Shown here: piece by piece, positions 38,123-48,463 of the stretch
How the letters are laid out: every line of letters starts with the position of its first letter
How positions within the stretch are numbered: position 1 is the stretch's first letter
NCBI GenBank assembly: GCA_006503475.1
Contig: RSEH01000179.1
Coordinates: 34,005 to 98,004, forward strand
DNA: 64,000 nucleotides
From: Stentor roeselii
Lineage: Eukaryota > Ciliophora > Heterotrichea > Heterotrichida > Stentoridae
Reading direction: 5' to 3'
Notes under the pieces: model-generated
The model's database searches: none
What the model saw: the letters and a program-made list of their open reading frames with translations, nothing else
What the model was told of the DNA's origin: nothing
Position numbers and translations under genes: made by a program

Positions 38123-39151
38123 ATGGAAAAATATTCAGCGACTTCTCCTTTGTTCCGGTTCAAAGAAGACCGTATCCATTCTGTGATCAAAGAAACGATG
38201 CAGAAAAAACCTGTCAATAAAGACTACACCCTGGGGGCCAAGGTAAAGCCGAAAAAAACCATCAATCAAAGCGAATCAGAAAAACTTGTAAAAATCGACC
38301 CAAGGGACTACCTGGCAAGTGTCGGTTTCGTCAACGGCCGGCTAAAGGAAAAGAACTGGGTCGTTGAGGACGACCAAAAGAAACAAAAAATTAAAGCTCC
38401 TGGCCCTGTCCTTTCGAAACTCAAACAAGTTGAAGAACTTGCTGAAGCCTCTGAGTTCGAAGACAGTGAAATGGCAAGTAAGAAGATTAAAAACAAGTTT
38501 AAAAGACTTCCTCTGCATCTTGTTGGAAGAGGCGAAGGAAATCATGGAATGATTGAAAGAGCTGCCACTAGTCGCACGGAATTGAGACAGACTAAGAGTC
38601 AGTTGAAGGCAAAAGAATATCTTTGTTTTTTAGCTCAGCTTAATTCTAAGGAAAAAAGCTTTTTAAATGAACAGGTTTGTGGAAAAGAAATTGAAATTAG
38701 AACAAAAGCTGATGAATTCGCAAGGAAAAGTGAAAAAAAACTTAATGGATTAGGAATTTTTTCTAATGAAGTCAACCAGCTCAGGGTTGCCAGCATGCTA
38801 CCTGTTAAAATTAACACCCAGGTTAAATTGAAAGTCGACCCCTTAGCGAAAAATGCGAAAAATTTCTTGGTTGAACAAAAGGCGAAAAAATTGATTAATT
38901 TTACACCTGAACCGCAGAAAGAAAAAAATTATTCTAGTAGGAGTATTTCGAGAGATAAGACTTTAGAAACTATTAAAAGTGTTCTTGTTAAGGAAGATTT
39001 TAATAGGAGACAGTTTGAGGATACCACTGTGAAAAGTCAGGTGAATCAGTATAAAAAAATTCATTGGGTTGAAAGGATCAATAAAACTGTTAATGATATC
39101 ATGAAAAAAACTAAACCTGATGAAAAAATGCTTAGAATTATGGCACTTTAA
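38123..39151 (+). CDS. hypothetical basic helical protein
   Basis: A 342-residue, strongly basic protein (Lys-rich) without membrane segments. It has several charged stretches likely to be helical or disordered (for example RTELRQTKSQLKAKEYL and EVNQLRVASMLPVK) and no recognised domain. Even length and composition suggest a real protein; the basic character would suit a microtubule- or nucleic-acid-associated role, but nothing specific is visible. Confidence 0.75.
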   Translation: MEKYSATSPLFRFKEDRIHSVIKETMQKKPVNKDYTLGAKVKPKKTINQSESEKLVKIDPRDYLASVGFVNGRLKEKNWVVEDDQKKQKIKAPGPVLSKLKQVEELAEASEFEDSEMASKKIKNKFKRLPLHLVGRGEGNHGMIERAATSRTELRQTKSQLKAKEYLCFLAQLNSKEKSFLNEQVCGKEIEIRTKADEFARKSEKKLNGLGIFSNEVNQLRVASMLPVKINTQVKLKVDPLAKNAKNFLVEQKAKKLINFTPEPQKEKNYSSRSISRDKTLETIKSVLVKEDFNRRQFEDTTVKSQVNQYKKIHWVERINKTVNDIMKKTKPDEKMLRIMAL

Positions 39152-39956
39152 ATGATAAAATAGATTTTTTATTGTTTATGTAATATCACTAAGTTTATGT
39201 ATTGATATATAATAATTTTTCAAGAAATAACGACTTTTCAGAGATAAATCTGTTATTTTTCTCTAATTTTAAGATCCGGATATTTCGATTCCATGTAGTT
39301 AGATTAAGGTCACTGACTTACATCAAGTAGTAAAGTCTCGTAAAGACCTTATTCATCAGAGCATATATAATTTACCTTTTAAAACACTCTTTACTCACGC
39401 ATTTACAAATTTTAAACCATCATCAAAATCGTAAAGCTCATCTAAGCCGGTGGAATTTAATCAAATACGCTCTTTATTAATTGAAGTCGATAGTTCTTAT
39501 TTGAAGTAAGCTTATATGAAAATTAAATCTTCGAGACTATTTTTCAATAAGTCTTAACAATAGATAGTTTTCTATACTTATAAGTTGCATATAAATCACT
39601 TTGAATGAACTGCAGATAAATGATTTTATTCCAAGAAACACAAATTAACTATTATTAAGCTATCAAGTTGGTATGGTTGTTTTCTAATTCTCTCTCTGGA
39701 TTTTGAAAAAATGCCTGCTGTAAGCCTACTATAATTGAGGTAGGGATAATCATTGATTCAGGGTAAATGTTCAAGTTGTAAGTCCATGTCTCCTCAAACA
39801 CACTTGAACAGTGTCCTTTCCCAGTAAAAAATGATTATAACCATTTTCATATTTAAAAATTCGGAAGAATTAGGATGAAAATTTCTTTAAATATTTGAAC
39901 GCTACACCAAAAGAACACAAGAAGATTCTTAAGTAATAAATAGTAAACTATTACTT
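39152..39956. other. intergenic stretch without recognisable genes
   Basis: About 0.8 kb of AT-rich sequence. One minus-strand frame, from about 39835 down to TAA at 39655, is open for about 60 codons and reads like protein, but without a start or splice signals; in DNA this AT-rich an open frame of that length can occur by chance. I see no RNA gene or repeat. Confidence 0.55.
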
Positions 39957-42140
39957 CTAAGCAACATCTAAACTACTGTGCAGTATCTTTGAAATGACCA
40001 TATTAAAAAATTGTAGTGTCAGGCAAACAACATTCTTGCTACTTCCTTGTAAATCTATCTTTAAATTGCAACTCTCATATAACATATCCACTGAAATATT
40101 TCCAAAAATAGAAGAAAAGCAAATAATTATTCTTTTATTCTCCCTTTTTGAGTTTCTGATTCTTTTTCCATATAAAGAAAAAGTTTTTTTCAATATTTTC
40201 CACTGAGAAGCATTACATTTAAGTACTTTTTGAACGAATGATCTACGCTCATCAGGCGAAAGGTCTTCTGTTTTACTGAAAAATATAAAGAAACTTATCG
40301 GAAGTTTCAAAAATTTTGATTGAAATATGGACAAATAAGTGACTTTTATCATTGGAAAGTCAGAAAAAACTTTAGAACATACGAGAATCACAGGAAAATC
40401 GATTTTTTCGAATTTTTTCAACTTGTATCCTCCACTTGGCATTGAAAACTTTTTGAATTCTTTAGGAATCATGCATATTTCAACAAGGATTTTTAATTTT
40501 GATTCAAGTTTATTTGCAAGTTTTAAGTTGCCTTCGCAGATTTCTCCTGAACAAAAGAATGTTGCTGTGATTTTGATTCTTTCATCTTCAAAAACTGGAC
40601 CAGTTCCTTTTAATAGGAAATCAAAAAAGAAGTTTTCATTGTCATATCCTTCATAGTCTGTGAGGGTATCGACACTAGAAATTTTAGTGGCACTTCTACT
40701 ATTTTGATTTTGTTTACTCTTATTTAAAGCACTTCCCAAAGAAATATTCGGAGAATTTTTAACCAATTCAGTATTTTCAATGAACTCTTGTGAAACACTC
40801 TGTTCTCTAAGCCTTTCCAAGAGTTTTTCTTGATTACCTCTAAGCATTTCAATTTCAGCCTTCATATGTTGGTTACTTAAAAGCAGTAACTCATTATTAT
40901 TTTCAAGGTTTTCAATGAGTCTGACATCATTAATCCTGGCCTTTTCAATTTTATCCAGAGTAAAATTGAGTTCTTTAATTTTCCCATCATAAAAATCATT
41001 CAATTCAGCAAGTTTCTGATTTTCCACTTTGAATTTTTCATTTTCCCTTCCAAATTCTGTCATTATTTTCTTCTGATCTTCAACAAGTCTCATCAAATCA
41101 CGAGTTTGAAGTTCTAACGCAGAGTTTTTAAAAGAAAGCATTTCTTTTTCTTCTGTAACTTTCATGTACTTATCTTGCAAAGTAAACAAATCTTGCTTGT
41201 ACATCGAATTCATGCCATCTTTCCGGTCAATATCTTCTAAAATTTCTTCAATTTCGCTTAAAGAGCTTTGAGAAGAGCTCATATCATCATCAACTTCTCT
41301 AGAATTTTCTATTTGAGGTTCTGATTTAGGAACTGGGTCTTGAATGACAGGACAAACTTTAGTTCTAGGATTGAATAATTCAGTAAAGTTTGATGATTTC
41401 CATAAAAGAAACTTGAATACGTTGTTCTTGACTCTTGTGATTGTTTCAATCAAATATTGATCAGGTTGGTTACCCTTTGAAGAAATCATTTCCGAGTAAA
41501 CATCTAAACTTTTTTCATAAGAAAACAGGATTTTTTTCAGCATCTTGACTTTAAACACAGCTCTAGAATCCATCAAGAACTCGAATTCTTTGCAAAAGCT
41601 TCTAACTTTAGCCAGGTCTCTTTTAAATATTTTTTTGCTTATCGGTTCTAAAGATTTTAAAAAAAAACTAGGAGGAAATTCAACGTTTTTCTCTCTGAAA
41701 CCATTAAAAACTTCAGAAAAATTCAAACCGTTTCCTTTAGAATCCTTCTGAAAGCATTCACTCCAGTTTTCAACACACTGCAGAGTTAAAATCGTGAACT
41801 TAAACAAAGACTTTTCTCTACTTTTCCTTGAGTCGATCCACAAGTTGAACTTGCTCGGATCTTTACTAAAAGAAAAAAGAGAAAAGAACTGAAGGATGAA
41901 TTTTGAATTTACTCTTGAAATTATGTTTTGTTCTTTGAGAAGCATCATGTGCTTTAAGAGTCTTATGCACTGTAACTTTCTCTGATGTTTATTTGATGAA
42001 AACAATTCAGAGTGAAGGATTTTCAGAAGGTTTTTCACTGAGGACTTGGAAAGGCTTTGAATATTTTGCAATAACTGAGAAATTTGAATTGAATTTTCAC
42101 AGTCTTTGAGAATGTCTTCCAAGAGTTGAAGTTCTGTCAT
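39957..42140 (-). CDS. helical/coiled-coil protein with an alpha-adaptin-type ear
   Basis: The 727-residue protein has three parts. Residues about 1-270 are an all-helical array (LQCIRLLKHMMLLKEQNI is typical) resembling VHS/ENTH-type solenoids. Residues about 300-460 are acidic linker and coiled coil (Glu, Lys, Asn-rich heptads). The C-terminal 220 residues match the AP-2 alpha appendage: a first beta-sandwich (FEDERIKITATFFCSG, NLKLANKLESKLKI), then the platform strand LKLPISFFIFFSKTEDLSP with the helix DERRSFVQKVL. An N-terminal helical domain, a flexible linker and a C-terminal ear is the GGA layout, but the ear is of alpha rather than gamma type. It should work as a clathrin-linked or endocytic adaptor; this is inference. 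Confidence 0.75.
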   Translation of the reverse strand: MTELQLLEDILKDCENSIQISQLLQNIQSLSKSSVKNLLKILHSELFSSNKHQRKLQCIRLLKHMMLLKEQNIISRVNSKFILQFFSLFSFSKDPSKFNLWIDSRKSREKSLFKFTILTLQCVENWSECFQKDSKGNGLNFSEVFNGFREKNVEFPPSFFLKSLEPISKKIFKRDLAKVRSFCKEFEFLMDSRAVFKVKMLKKILFSYEKSLDVYSEMISSKGNQPDQYLIETITRVKNNVFKFLLWKSSNFTELFNPRTKVCPVIQDPVPKSEPQIENSREVDDDMSSSQSSLSEIEEILEDIDRKDGMNSMYKQDLFTLQDKYMKVTEEKEMLSFKNSALELQTRDLMRLVEDQKKIMTEFGRENEKFKVENQKLAELNDFYDGKIKELNFTLDKIEKARINDVRLIENLENNNELLLLSNQHMKAEIEMLRGNQEKLLERLREQSVSQEFIENTELVKNSPNISLGSALNKSKQNQNSRSATKISSVDTLTDYEGYDNENFFFDFLLKGTGPVFEDERIKITATFFCSGEICEGNLKLANKLESKLKILVEICMIPKEFKKFSMPSGGYKLKKFEKIDFPVILVCSKVFSDFPMIKVTYLSIFQSKFLKLPISFFIFFSKTEDLSPDERRSFVQKVLKCNASQWKILKKTFSLYGKRIRNSKRENKRIIICFSSIFGNISVDMLYESCNLKIDLQGSSKNVVCLTLQFFNMVISKILHSSLDVA

Positions 42141-42190
42141 TAGGTATTATTATTGCTGTGAGGAAGAAGAGTTAATTTAAACTAATTGTT

Positions 42191-43114
42191 TTAAGATTGA
42201 GGATTTTTTCGCTTTTGTAGCACATCTTGGAAGGTAGGGTATTTATGAAACCTTGAAATTACTGCAAAAGTGATGCTCCATATCAGGCTAAGGGCTGTTA
42301 TTACAAAAAAGGTCCACCCAAGGACACTATTTTTCCCTCCAAGTCGATTATTTGTAGAGATTTTAATGAATTTGTCAGGGTTGTACCCAAGGATGTTTTC
42401 ATCTTCATCTATTGTAAAGGCTAAAGTTCCTTTTTTGACATCATCGTTTTTTATCCTGCCGTATAATTTTTTAAGCCTGTTAGTTGGAGAGTTTCTCATC
42501 CAGACAATGAAGTGGTCATCAGTGATGTCAAGATAAGAGTCATCCTGTTGCTGGTATTTCTTGTCATCATCAGTACTCCAAGTGATGTCATCCTCATCGA
42601 TTTCAATACTTTTTTCATCTAGTTGCGCTGTAATCGTTGTGTTAACATAACTCGCAGGCATCAATCCACAAGGCAAGATTTTATTCCCATCAAAAACTTT
42701 GATTTTTCCTTCTAAATTCCCTTCTAAATCACTTTTTTTATACAAAGGTGAACAGTCAGTTGAAAGACTGCTGCTGTCCTCATTAGCGAGCTGCTCCTTG
42801 CTTTTCGACTTTAAATAAATCCGATGATTTTGGAAGTAGTTTTCATACTCCAGATAAACAAAAAGGTCTCCCTTGATATTATCAACATCTTCACTATCCA
42901 ACTTAAATTCCACTCTTCCATCATCACCGATTTCTTCAGTTTTTTCAAAAATCTCGAAACTATGAGAAAGAATCACAGAAGTCAAAACAAGTCCAAACAC
43001 AAAAACACAGAAGAAAAAAATAGCTGCGCATTTTGGTTCAGGACTGCAAATCAAAGTACTAAAATCAAGTTGTCTCCAGCCAGACTTTGGCCGTCGCTTG
43101 TTTTCCTTTGCCAT
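42191..43114 (-). CDS. CDC50: CDC50/LEM3 family protein (P4-ATPase accessory subunit)
   Basis: The 307-residue product has two membrane helices (about 27-50 and 265-290) flanking a large lumenal/extracellular domain. Family motifs are FQNHRIYLKSKSKEQL, ILPCGLMPASYVNTT, FIVWMRNSPTNRLKKLYGRI and NRLGGKNSVLGWTFFV. CDC50 proteins bind P4-ATPase flippases and are needed for their ER exit and, in yeast and Toxoplasma, their activity. A guanylyl cyclase/P4-ATPase fusion lies about 35 kb upstream in this window, and CDC50 is known to partner the equivalent cyclase in Toxoplasma, so they may work together; the linkage may be coincidental. Confidence 0.92.
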   Translation of the reverse strand: MAKENKRRPKSGWRQLDFSTLICSPEPKCAAIFFFCVFVFGLVLTSVILSHSFEIFEKTEEIGDDGRVEFKLDSEDVDNIKGDLFVYLEYENYFQNHRIYLKSKSKEQLANEDSSSLSTDCSPLYKKSDLEGNLEGKIKVFDGNKILPCGLMPASYVNTTITAQLDEKSIEIDEDDITWSTDDDKKYQQQDDSYLDITDDHFIVWMRNSPTNRLKKLYGRIKNDDVKKGTLAFTIDEDENILGYNPDKFIKISTNNRLGGKNSVLGWTFFVITALSLIWSITFAVISRFHKYPTFQDVLQKRKNPQS

Positions 43115-43160
43115 TATCTTGTATAATTTGACCTAATAACTGAAATGTCTTCAGCTATAA

Positions 43161-44468
43161 ATGGAAAGAGAACGCAATCAAAGCAACACTTCTCTCCCGA
43201 AAGCCCCAGAAACTTCTTTTCCTTCTGATGAAAAGTTGGCCGAATTTCAGAAAATCAGTGATTTTTAGATAGTTTCGAACCAGGAAAAATTGTTGGAACT
43301 TTGGAGAGTTTATCGACAAGGGTCGAACTCGAAAAATGGAAGGATTAGAAAACAGACGTTTTTTAGGTATTTGAGGCAGGTTATGAAACCTATTGATGAT
43401 AATATTCCGGTTTTTTTGTTTAAAAGTAAGATGAAGGCAGGGTTTGGCTTGAGGAAGTATGGAGAACAGGGACAGACTGATGAGGAGGGAGAAAAAATAG
43501 AACTTCATGATATTATGCTTGCTTTAACTCTGTTGTCGAGGATTCCTAATGATAAGAAACTTGAATTGATTTTTAAACTCACTGATGTTGATGAAGATGA
43601 CTGCTTGTCTCCTCAGGAAATTAATAAAATGATACAGGTTATTGAAAGAATCTTCGCTAAGGAAAATTCTGATATGGTGATATCCAGCAGAGTCCTGTTA
43701 GAAGAGCATTCACGCAGCAAGGCAAACCGAAAATTCGAGCTTTTCATGAAAATTTTCACAAACTCCAAAACACGAAGCGAAAACGAAGAAGTTCTAATAA
43801 CACTAGACGAGTTCAAAAAGACCTTAGACGAAGCCGAAGCATTAAAAAAAGACTTTCTGCCTCGTTTCATCGACTTAAAATCAGTTCTTCGATACCGAAA
43901 CACGGAGCCAGTGATAAACCTTTGCGAAGAGCATCTCGACGAGTTTCTGACCTTCCGTTGGGGAATCCGGCTGATTTCTTCAGGAGAATACGAGAACAGC
44001 AAAGAAAAAGAAAAGAAAAAAGACAAGGAAAAAGAAAAAGAAAAATTTCCTCAAATAAAAAAAACCACAAAAGTAGGAAAGCCGAGTTACTACAAGAAAA
44101 AGTTCTGCCCAGGCCTTATAAACAATGGAAAAAGCTCAAATGTTGCAATAAAAGATGACTGTTGGGAGCTCAGCACTGGAAACATCTACACAAGTGAAGC
44201 TCAAGAAAAGAAGTCCAACGCGAAGCAGCTTGTTGATAAGAACTTGGAAAGACCAGTCGAAAAAGCCTTGAACGAAATGAAAAAAGAAAAAGAAAAGAGA
44301 AACGGCGAAAAAGGCCCTTTGCAAAACAATAAAAATGACGATGATGAGAACCCTGAATGCAACAGTTTAGTAGAAAAAGTCAAAGGACACGTCATGGACA
44401 CTGAGAAAAAAATAAATGAAATGAAGCAAATCGAGATTTTTGACAGAAAATCTGGGTTTAAATCATGA
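43161..44468 (+). CDS. EF-hand Ca2+-binding protein with charged tail
   Basis: Two exons (43161-43257, 43273-44468) across a 15-nt intron (GTGATTTTTAGATAG) give 430 residues, ending at TGA. After splicing, the reading SNQEKLLELWRVYRQG continues smoothly. A good EF-hand is TDVDEDDCLSPQEINKM near residue 135, preceded by a degenerate hand in the N-terminal region; the pair resembles calcineurin-B-like or related proteins. The C-terminal 200 residues are low-complexity Lys/Glu (KEKEKKKDKEKEKEK). No membrane segment is seen. Confidence 0.82.
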
Positions 44469-44500
44469 AATCATAGATAAGCCTTATTCTAAAACTTAAA

Positions 44501-46003
44501 TTAGCCTCGACCGAACCAACTCTTAATGCTCTGGAACATTCCTTTTCCTTTTAGTTTAGATGAAAGGTCTGGGTACTCCACGCAGTCCAATGCCAGGTCG
44601 TAGAAGATTGGCTTGCATGGAATCGGTTGGAGCTCTGGAGGAAACTCGCTTTGTCGCTCGATTAGACCGAGTTTAGACAGGTCTGGCGGAAGATCGTTTA
44701 TTGCCAGGATTGCTTGAAGTTTTAACATTAGAACTGGGATCTTCTCGTTTGTGTAACCGAGCTCGAGAGATCTTTGTAAAAGAGCAAAACTTTCTAACCA
44801 TTTTTCGATGTATAGATAGGAAAGACTCATGAAAAATGATCTTTTACCCCGAATTTCTGCGTATTTTTGAGAGTCTTTTTCAGTTTTCATGCTGTTTAGG
44901 ACTACGTCGTAAACTTTTACGATTTCTGCAGGCTTGCCTTTTGGTTTTCCACCCCTCAACACCAAATCACTTTCATCTTCAAATTTCATTTCAGCAATTC
45001 TCGCCAGTTCCAAATTCCTTTCAACAACTCTACCCGCTTTAATTTCCAAAATACTCTCCAACAAATTTCCCCAAACAGCCGCTTCTCCAATATCACCTGC
45101 AGCATTTCTTTCCTCCTTTTCCTTCTTAATCATCCTAGCAGCTTCATCATAAAATCCAAAAGCCTCAGTAAAAAACTCTAACTTTTCCTTAGCTTTTTCC
45201 ATGGCAATAAAGACTTCCTCTGCTTTCTGCAAAGCAACTCTGGCCTTTTCATTTTTAATAGTATAAACCTTTCCCTTAATAGTGATTTGCCCAGCACTTT
45301 GAAGTCGGCTCTGTCGAGCTTCAGCCAGAAGACTTTCAATCTGCGAGTTGAGGAGTTTGGCTTCAGGACTATCATTAAACTTTAACTCGAGCAGTTCTTC
45401 AGCAGTCGCTTCATGTCCCAGTTGAATAAGGCAATACTTGATCATGGGTTGAATAGACTGAATTTTCTGTTGTATTCCCACAGATTCAATCGAGTCCACC
45501 ACTGAGTTCAGCTTCGTGTAAACTGCCTGGGCGTTTAAAAAGCTATCTCTGGCCTTTTCCCAGACATGACACTCAAGATCAAGGTTTCCTTGCATGACAA
45601 GTCGATAAGCCTGGGCTTCAAGGGTGCTTTTGACGTCGCCGACTGAGTTCACAATAGACTCAAGGCTTTCACTCCACTTGACTGCCTTTCGAAGGCGTGT
45701 GAGAAGGTGCCTTTTGCTCAGAGATGACGGGTGAGACGAGAGGTGCTGGCGAAGTTGCATCGCGTAGGACCAGGCGCGCTCGGCGTTGAAGAGAAGAAGA
45801 AGAAGAAAGCGGTTGTCTTGGCTTTGTTCGGCTGTTATTTGCTTTTTCTCGAACTTCCCGTGACCGTATAAGAACTTCAAAGATTTTCTGATTGAACGCA
45901 TGCGCTTCGCACAGTATCGACGATATCTGAGGTAGTCGCTGTGCTTCAGACCGTTTTGAAGTTGAGCTGCTTTGATTGTGGCGATTATCTCGACCTTTAC
46001 CAT
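44501..46003 (-). CDS. SRP68: signal recognition particle subunit SRP68
   Basis: The 500-residue protein matches SRP68: AAQLQNGLKHSDYLRYRRYC and RMRSIRKSLKFLYGHG for RNA/N-terminal recognition, DNRFLLLLLFNAERAWSYAMQ, then LLTRLRKAVKWSESLE and AQAYRLVMQGNLDLE, followed by a helical TPR-like body. SRP68 pairs with SRP72 to bind SRP RNA for ER-targeted translation arrest. The length is a little below that of animal forms (about 620), mainly at the C-terminus. Start: ATG 46003 is chosen over 46027, since the latter overlaps the preceding gene's stop codon by three bases. Confidence 0.9.
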   Translation of the reverse strand: MVKVEIIATIKAAQLQNGLKHSDYLRYRRYCAKRMRSIRKSLKFLYGHGKFEKKQITAEQSQDNRFLLLLLFNAERAWSYAMQLRQHLSSHPSSLSKRHLLTRLRKAVKWSESLESIVNSVGDVKSTLEAQAYRLVMQGNLDLECHVWEKARDSFLNAQAVYTKLNSVVDSIESVGIQQKIQSIQPMIKYCLIQLGHEATAEELLELKFNDSPEAKLLNSQIESLLAEARQSRLQSAGQITIKGKVYTIKNEKARVALQKAEEVFIAMEKAKEKLEFFTEAFGFYDEAARMIKKEKEERNAAGDIGEAAVWGNLLESILEIKAGRVVERNLELARIAEMKFEDESDLVLRGGKPKGKPAEIVKVYDVVLNSMKTEKDSQKYAEIRGKRSFFMSLSYLYIEKWLESFALLQRSLELGYTNEKIPVLMLKLQAILAINDLPPDLSKLGLIERQSEFPPELQPIPCKPIFYDLALDCVEYPDLSSKLKGKGMFQSIKSWFGRG

Positions 46004-46026
46004 TATATTTAATTGATAATGTTGCA

Positions 46027-48270
46027 TTATTTTCGCTGCTTTGACGGGGATAGAGGAAAAACTACGCCGTAGTTGTGAGGAAGGGGCTTTGGGGGTTTGA
46101 AGGATTTGGGCTTCTTGGATGGAGGGGGTTTTAAGGATTTTTGGTCTTCTAGGGCTTTTTTTTTCTCGTTGAGCAGTTTTTTTAGGTAGTTTAAAGTCTT
46201 GAGCTTGGTTGTGTTCTGAGAAAGACTTTCTTCTACAGAGACTTTCAGGTAACTTGAAAGACTTTTGGACTCTGATCTGGTGTTTTTTATTTTTTCGGCC
46301 AGGAGGTCCTCTGAATGAGTTTTACTTTTTTTTTTTAACATTTCGAGTTCTAGGTCGACTGTTTGAAGTTTCTTTGAAAAATTTTCAATAGTAGAAGAAA
46401 ACTCCAGGTCTTTATCCTAATTGAAAGTTACTAGCACTTCTTCATTTAGTTCTTTTAATTGTGAAGCGAGTTTAAATCGATCTTCTCTGAGCCTTTCAAA
46501 CTCTTTTTTGTTTTCCAGGGTTTCTCTCTTCAGTTCAGCTTTAAAAACTTCAAAGTCACTGCGATCCTGATGTAAAAAATCCTTAAGAACATTCCCTTCC
46601 TTCCTCTTTTCCTCAATTTTCAAGCTGAGCTCTTCTAAAGTCATATTCAAAGTCTGTAAATTTTTAACTATTTGTTTCACATTCTCTCCTTGAACCTTCT
46701 GCTTCTGTTTCAAGTTTTTTTCTAAGCTTTTTTCTAGTTTTTCAATAAACCTGCCGCTACAAGGGTTGTTTTCGAGGTTCAACCTCAGCAAGTTCTGCTT
46801 TTTTCGAGCGACTTCGCTAAAGCGGAAGATGTTTGAGTCTTGAAGGTCGTTGGTCTTTAGGACTAGCCTGCAAATCGAGTTGTTCTCTTCAAGGGCCTTT
46901 GCCAGAGCGAGTCCTCCGGTTTCTTTGATTTTGTTTCCAGAAAAATCGAGAATTTTTAGTGTTTTTGAAAGCTTTACAGCGTTTGCGATCAACTCTGCAC
47001 CTTTTTCTCGGATGTCGTTGTTGGCCAGGTTCCAGCTTGTGATTCCTTTGTTACGGTAGAAGAACTCGCTTAAACCGTAGAATGAGTCACAGGAAAGGCG
47101 ACAGTGGCTCAGGTTCAGGGATTTTAAAGAGTAGTTCTCGACTAGAAACTCGAAAAAACACTCGGATAAACCGGAGGAGAAGTCGTTTTTTTTTAGGTTT
47201 AAAGAAATCAGCTGGTTGTTGGTGCAAAGTGCTTGAAACAGTGACTTAAGGCCTTGTGAATCAATTTCATTATCAGAAACATCAAGTTTCTCAATCAAAG
47301 CAAATCCATCATATCCCCCCTTAAGCATCTTGCTAACAACCTGCAGTCCATAATTTCCAATCCTATTCCCAGCAATCGCCAATTCACTTAAATTACTTGA
47401 AACAATCGAGTTTGCAAGTTTTTCCATGACTTTATTGCTGAAATGATTGTAAGATATATTCAAAGAGCTTAATGACAAGTTCTTTTCCAAGGCTTCAACA
47501 ATGAAATTCAGTCCTTTGGTTGTCAAGCTGGTGTTCGACAGATTAATATAAGTGATGACAGGAGAAGACTGCAGTAAACAAGCGACTCCCTTCGCTCCCT
47601 GAGTCCCCACCCGGTTCTTTCTGTGGCCTTCATGAGTCCTCAGGTCGAGACTGATGAGCGATTCACTTTCGCTTAATTTTTTAACGACTTTGAAGACCCC
47701 TTCACATGTCAGGTCATTACTTGAAATATCAAGATGCACAACACCCAAAGACTTTAAAATACCTTCCGAAATGTTTAAACAGCCACCGTCTTTTAAATTG
47801 TTTTTGCTCAGGTTAATAAAGGCGAAATGTCGATTACCCTTTAAAATTTCTTGTAAAACTTTAGAACTTTCTAAACCCAGACCAATTTCTTTAAAGTCCA
47901 ACTTTCGTGATCGGCAGTTTCTGAAGCAGAACTCGAAAAAGCGCTTTTCTTGATCGAAACAAGAAAAGATTTTCAGGTCTTGACATTTTGCTTCGAATAG
48001 TTTTTTGATGTGAGGCTTTTTTAACCCTGGGACTGTGACTCGTGATTTTATGATGCGGTTTAAGGAGGTTTTGGTTTTTGAGAACTTGCTTGAGTAGGCT
48101 GAAGGGGTTCGAACTGCGTAGCTTCTGTTGAATAAGCGACTGCATGGACTTGCTTTGCTTGTAGAAGACTTTGGCCGTGTTTCAGTCATGAAGAAGCTCT
48201 CGTCAGTTCCGAGGATTCCCTGTAGACGTCCCCAACTGACGAAGGAGTTGGGGGAAAAAGTGTTTTTCAT
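46027..48270 (-). CDS. leucine-rich repeat (RI-type) protein with coiled-coil C-terminus
   Basis: Two exons (46432-48270, 46027-46416 in reading order) joined across a 15-nt intron (GTAACTTTCAATTAG) give 742 residues; the short second exon would look like a separate gene if the intron were missed. Residues about 80-500 carry at least ten RNase-inhibitor-type leucine repeats (for example LIEKLDVSDNEIDSQGL, LKSLNLSHCRLSCDSF, LSSLNISYNHFSNKVM). The C-terminal 200 residues are heptad-rich and basic, ending in a Pro/Lys tail (KPPPSKKPKSF). It is a scaffold or binding protein of unknown partner, similar in style to ciliate LRR-axonemal proteins. Confidence 0.85.
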
Positions 48271-48463
48271 TGTTTATTATTGGTTTTATTGAAAAGTTTT
48301 GATGTTTTTGATATTGGCTCTTCTTTTAAGACTATTGTTGGATGAACAACTCACTTTGATATATTTTGAATATTATTCCAAGGTCTTCACTAAAATCTTT
48401 CTATTTAAATCTTTTAATATTCTTTAGTTCATTAAATTCAACTTAAACAAGCTTTTCTTTATA

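Noticed and set aside
46027-46341. Separate small gene of 104 residues
   Set aside because: It joins the upstream LRR gene in frame through a 15-nt intron (46417-46431), so it is the last exon.
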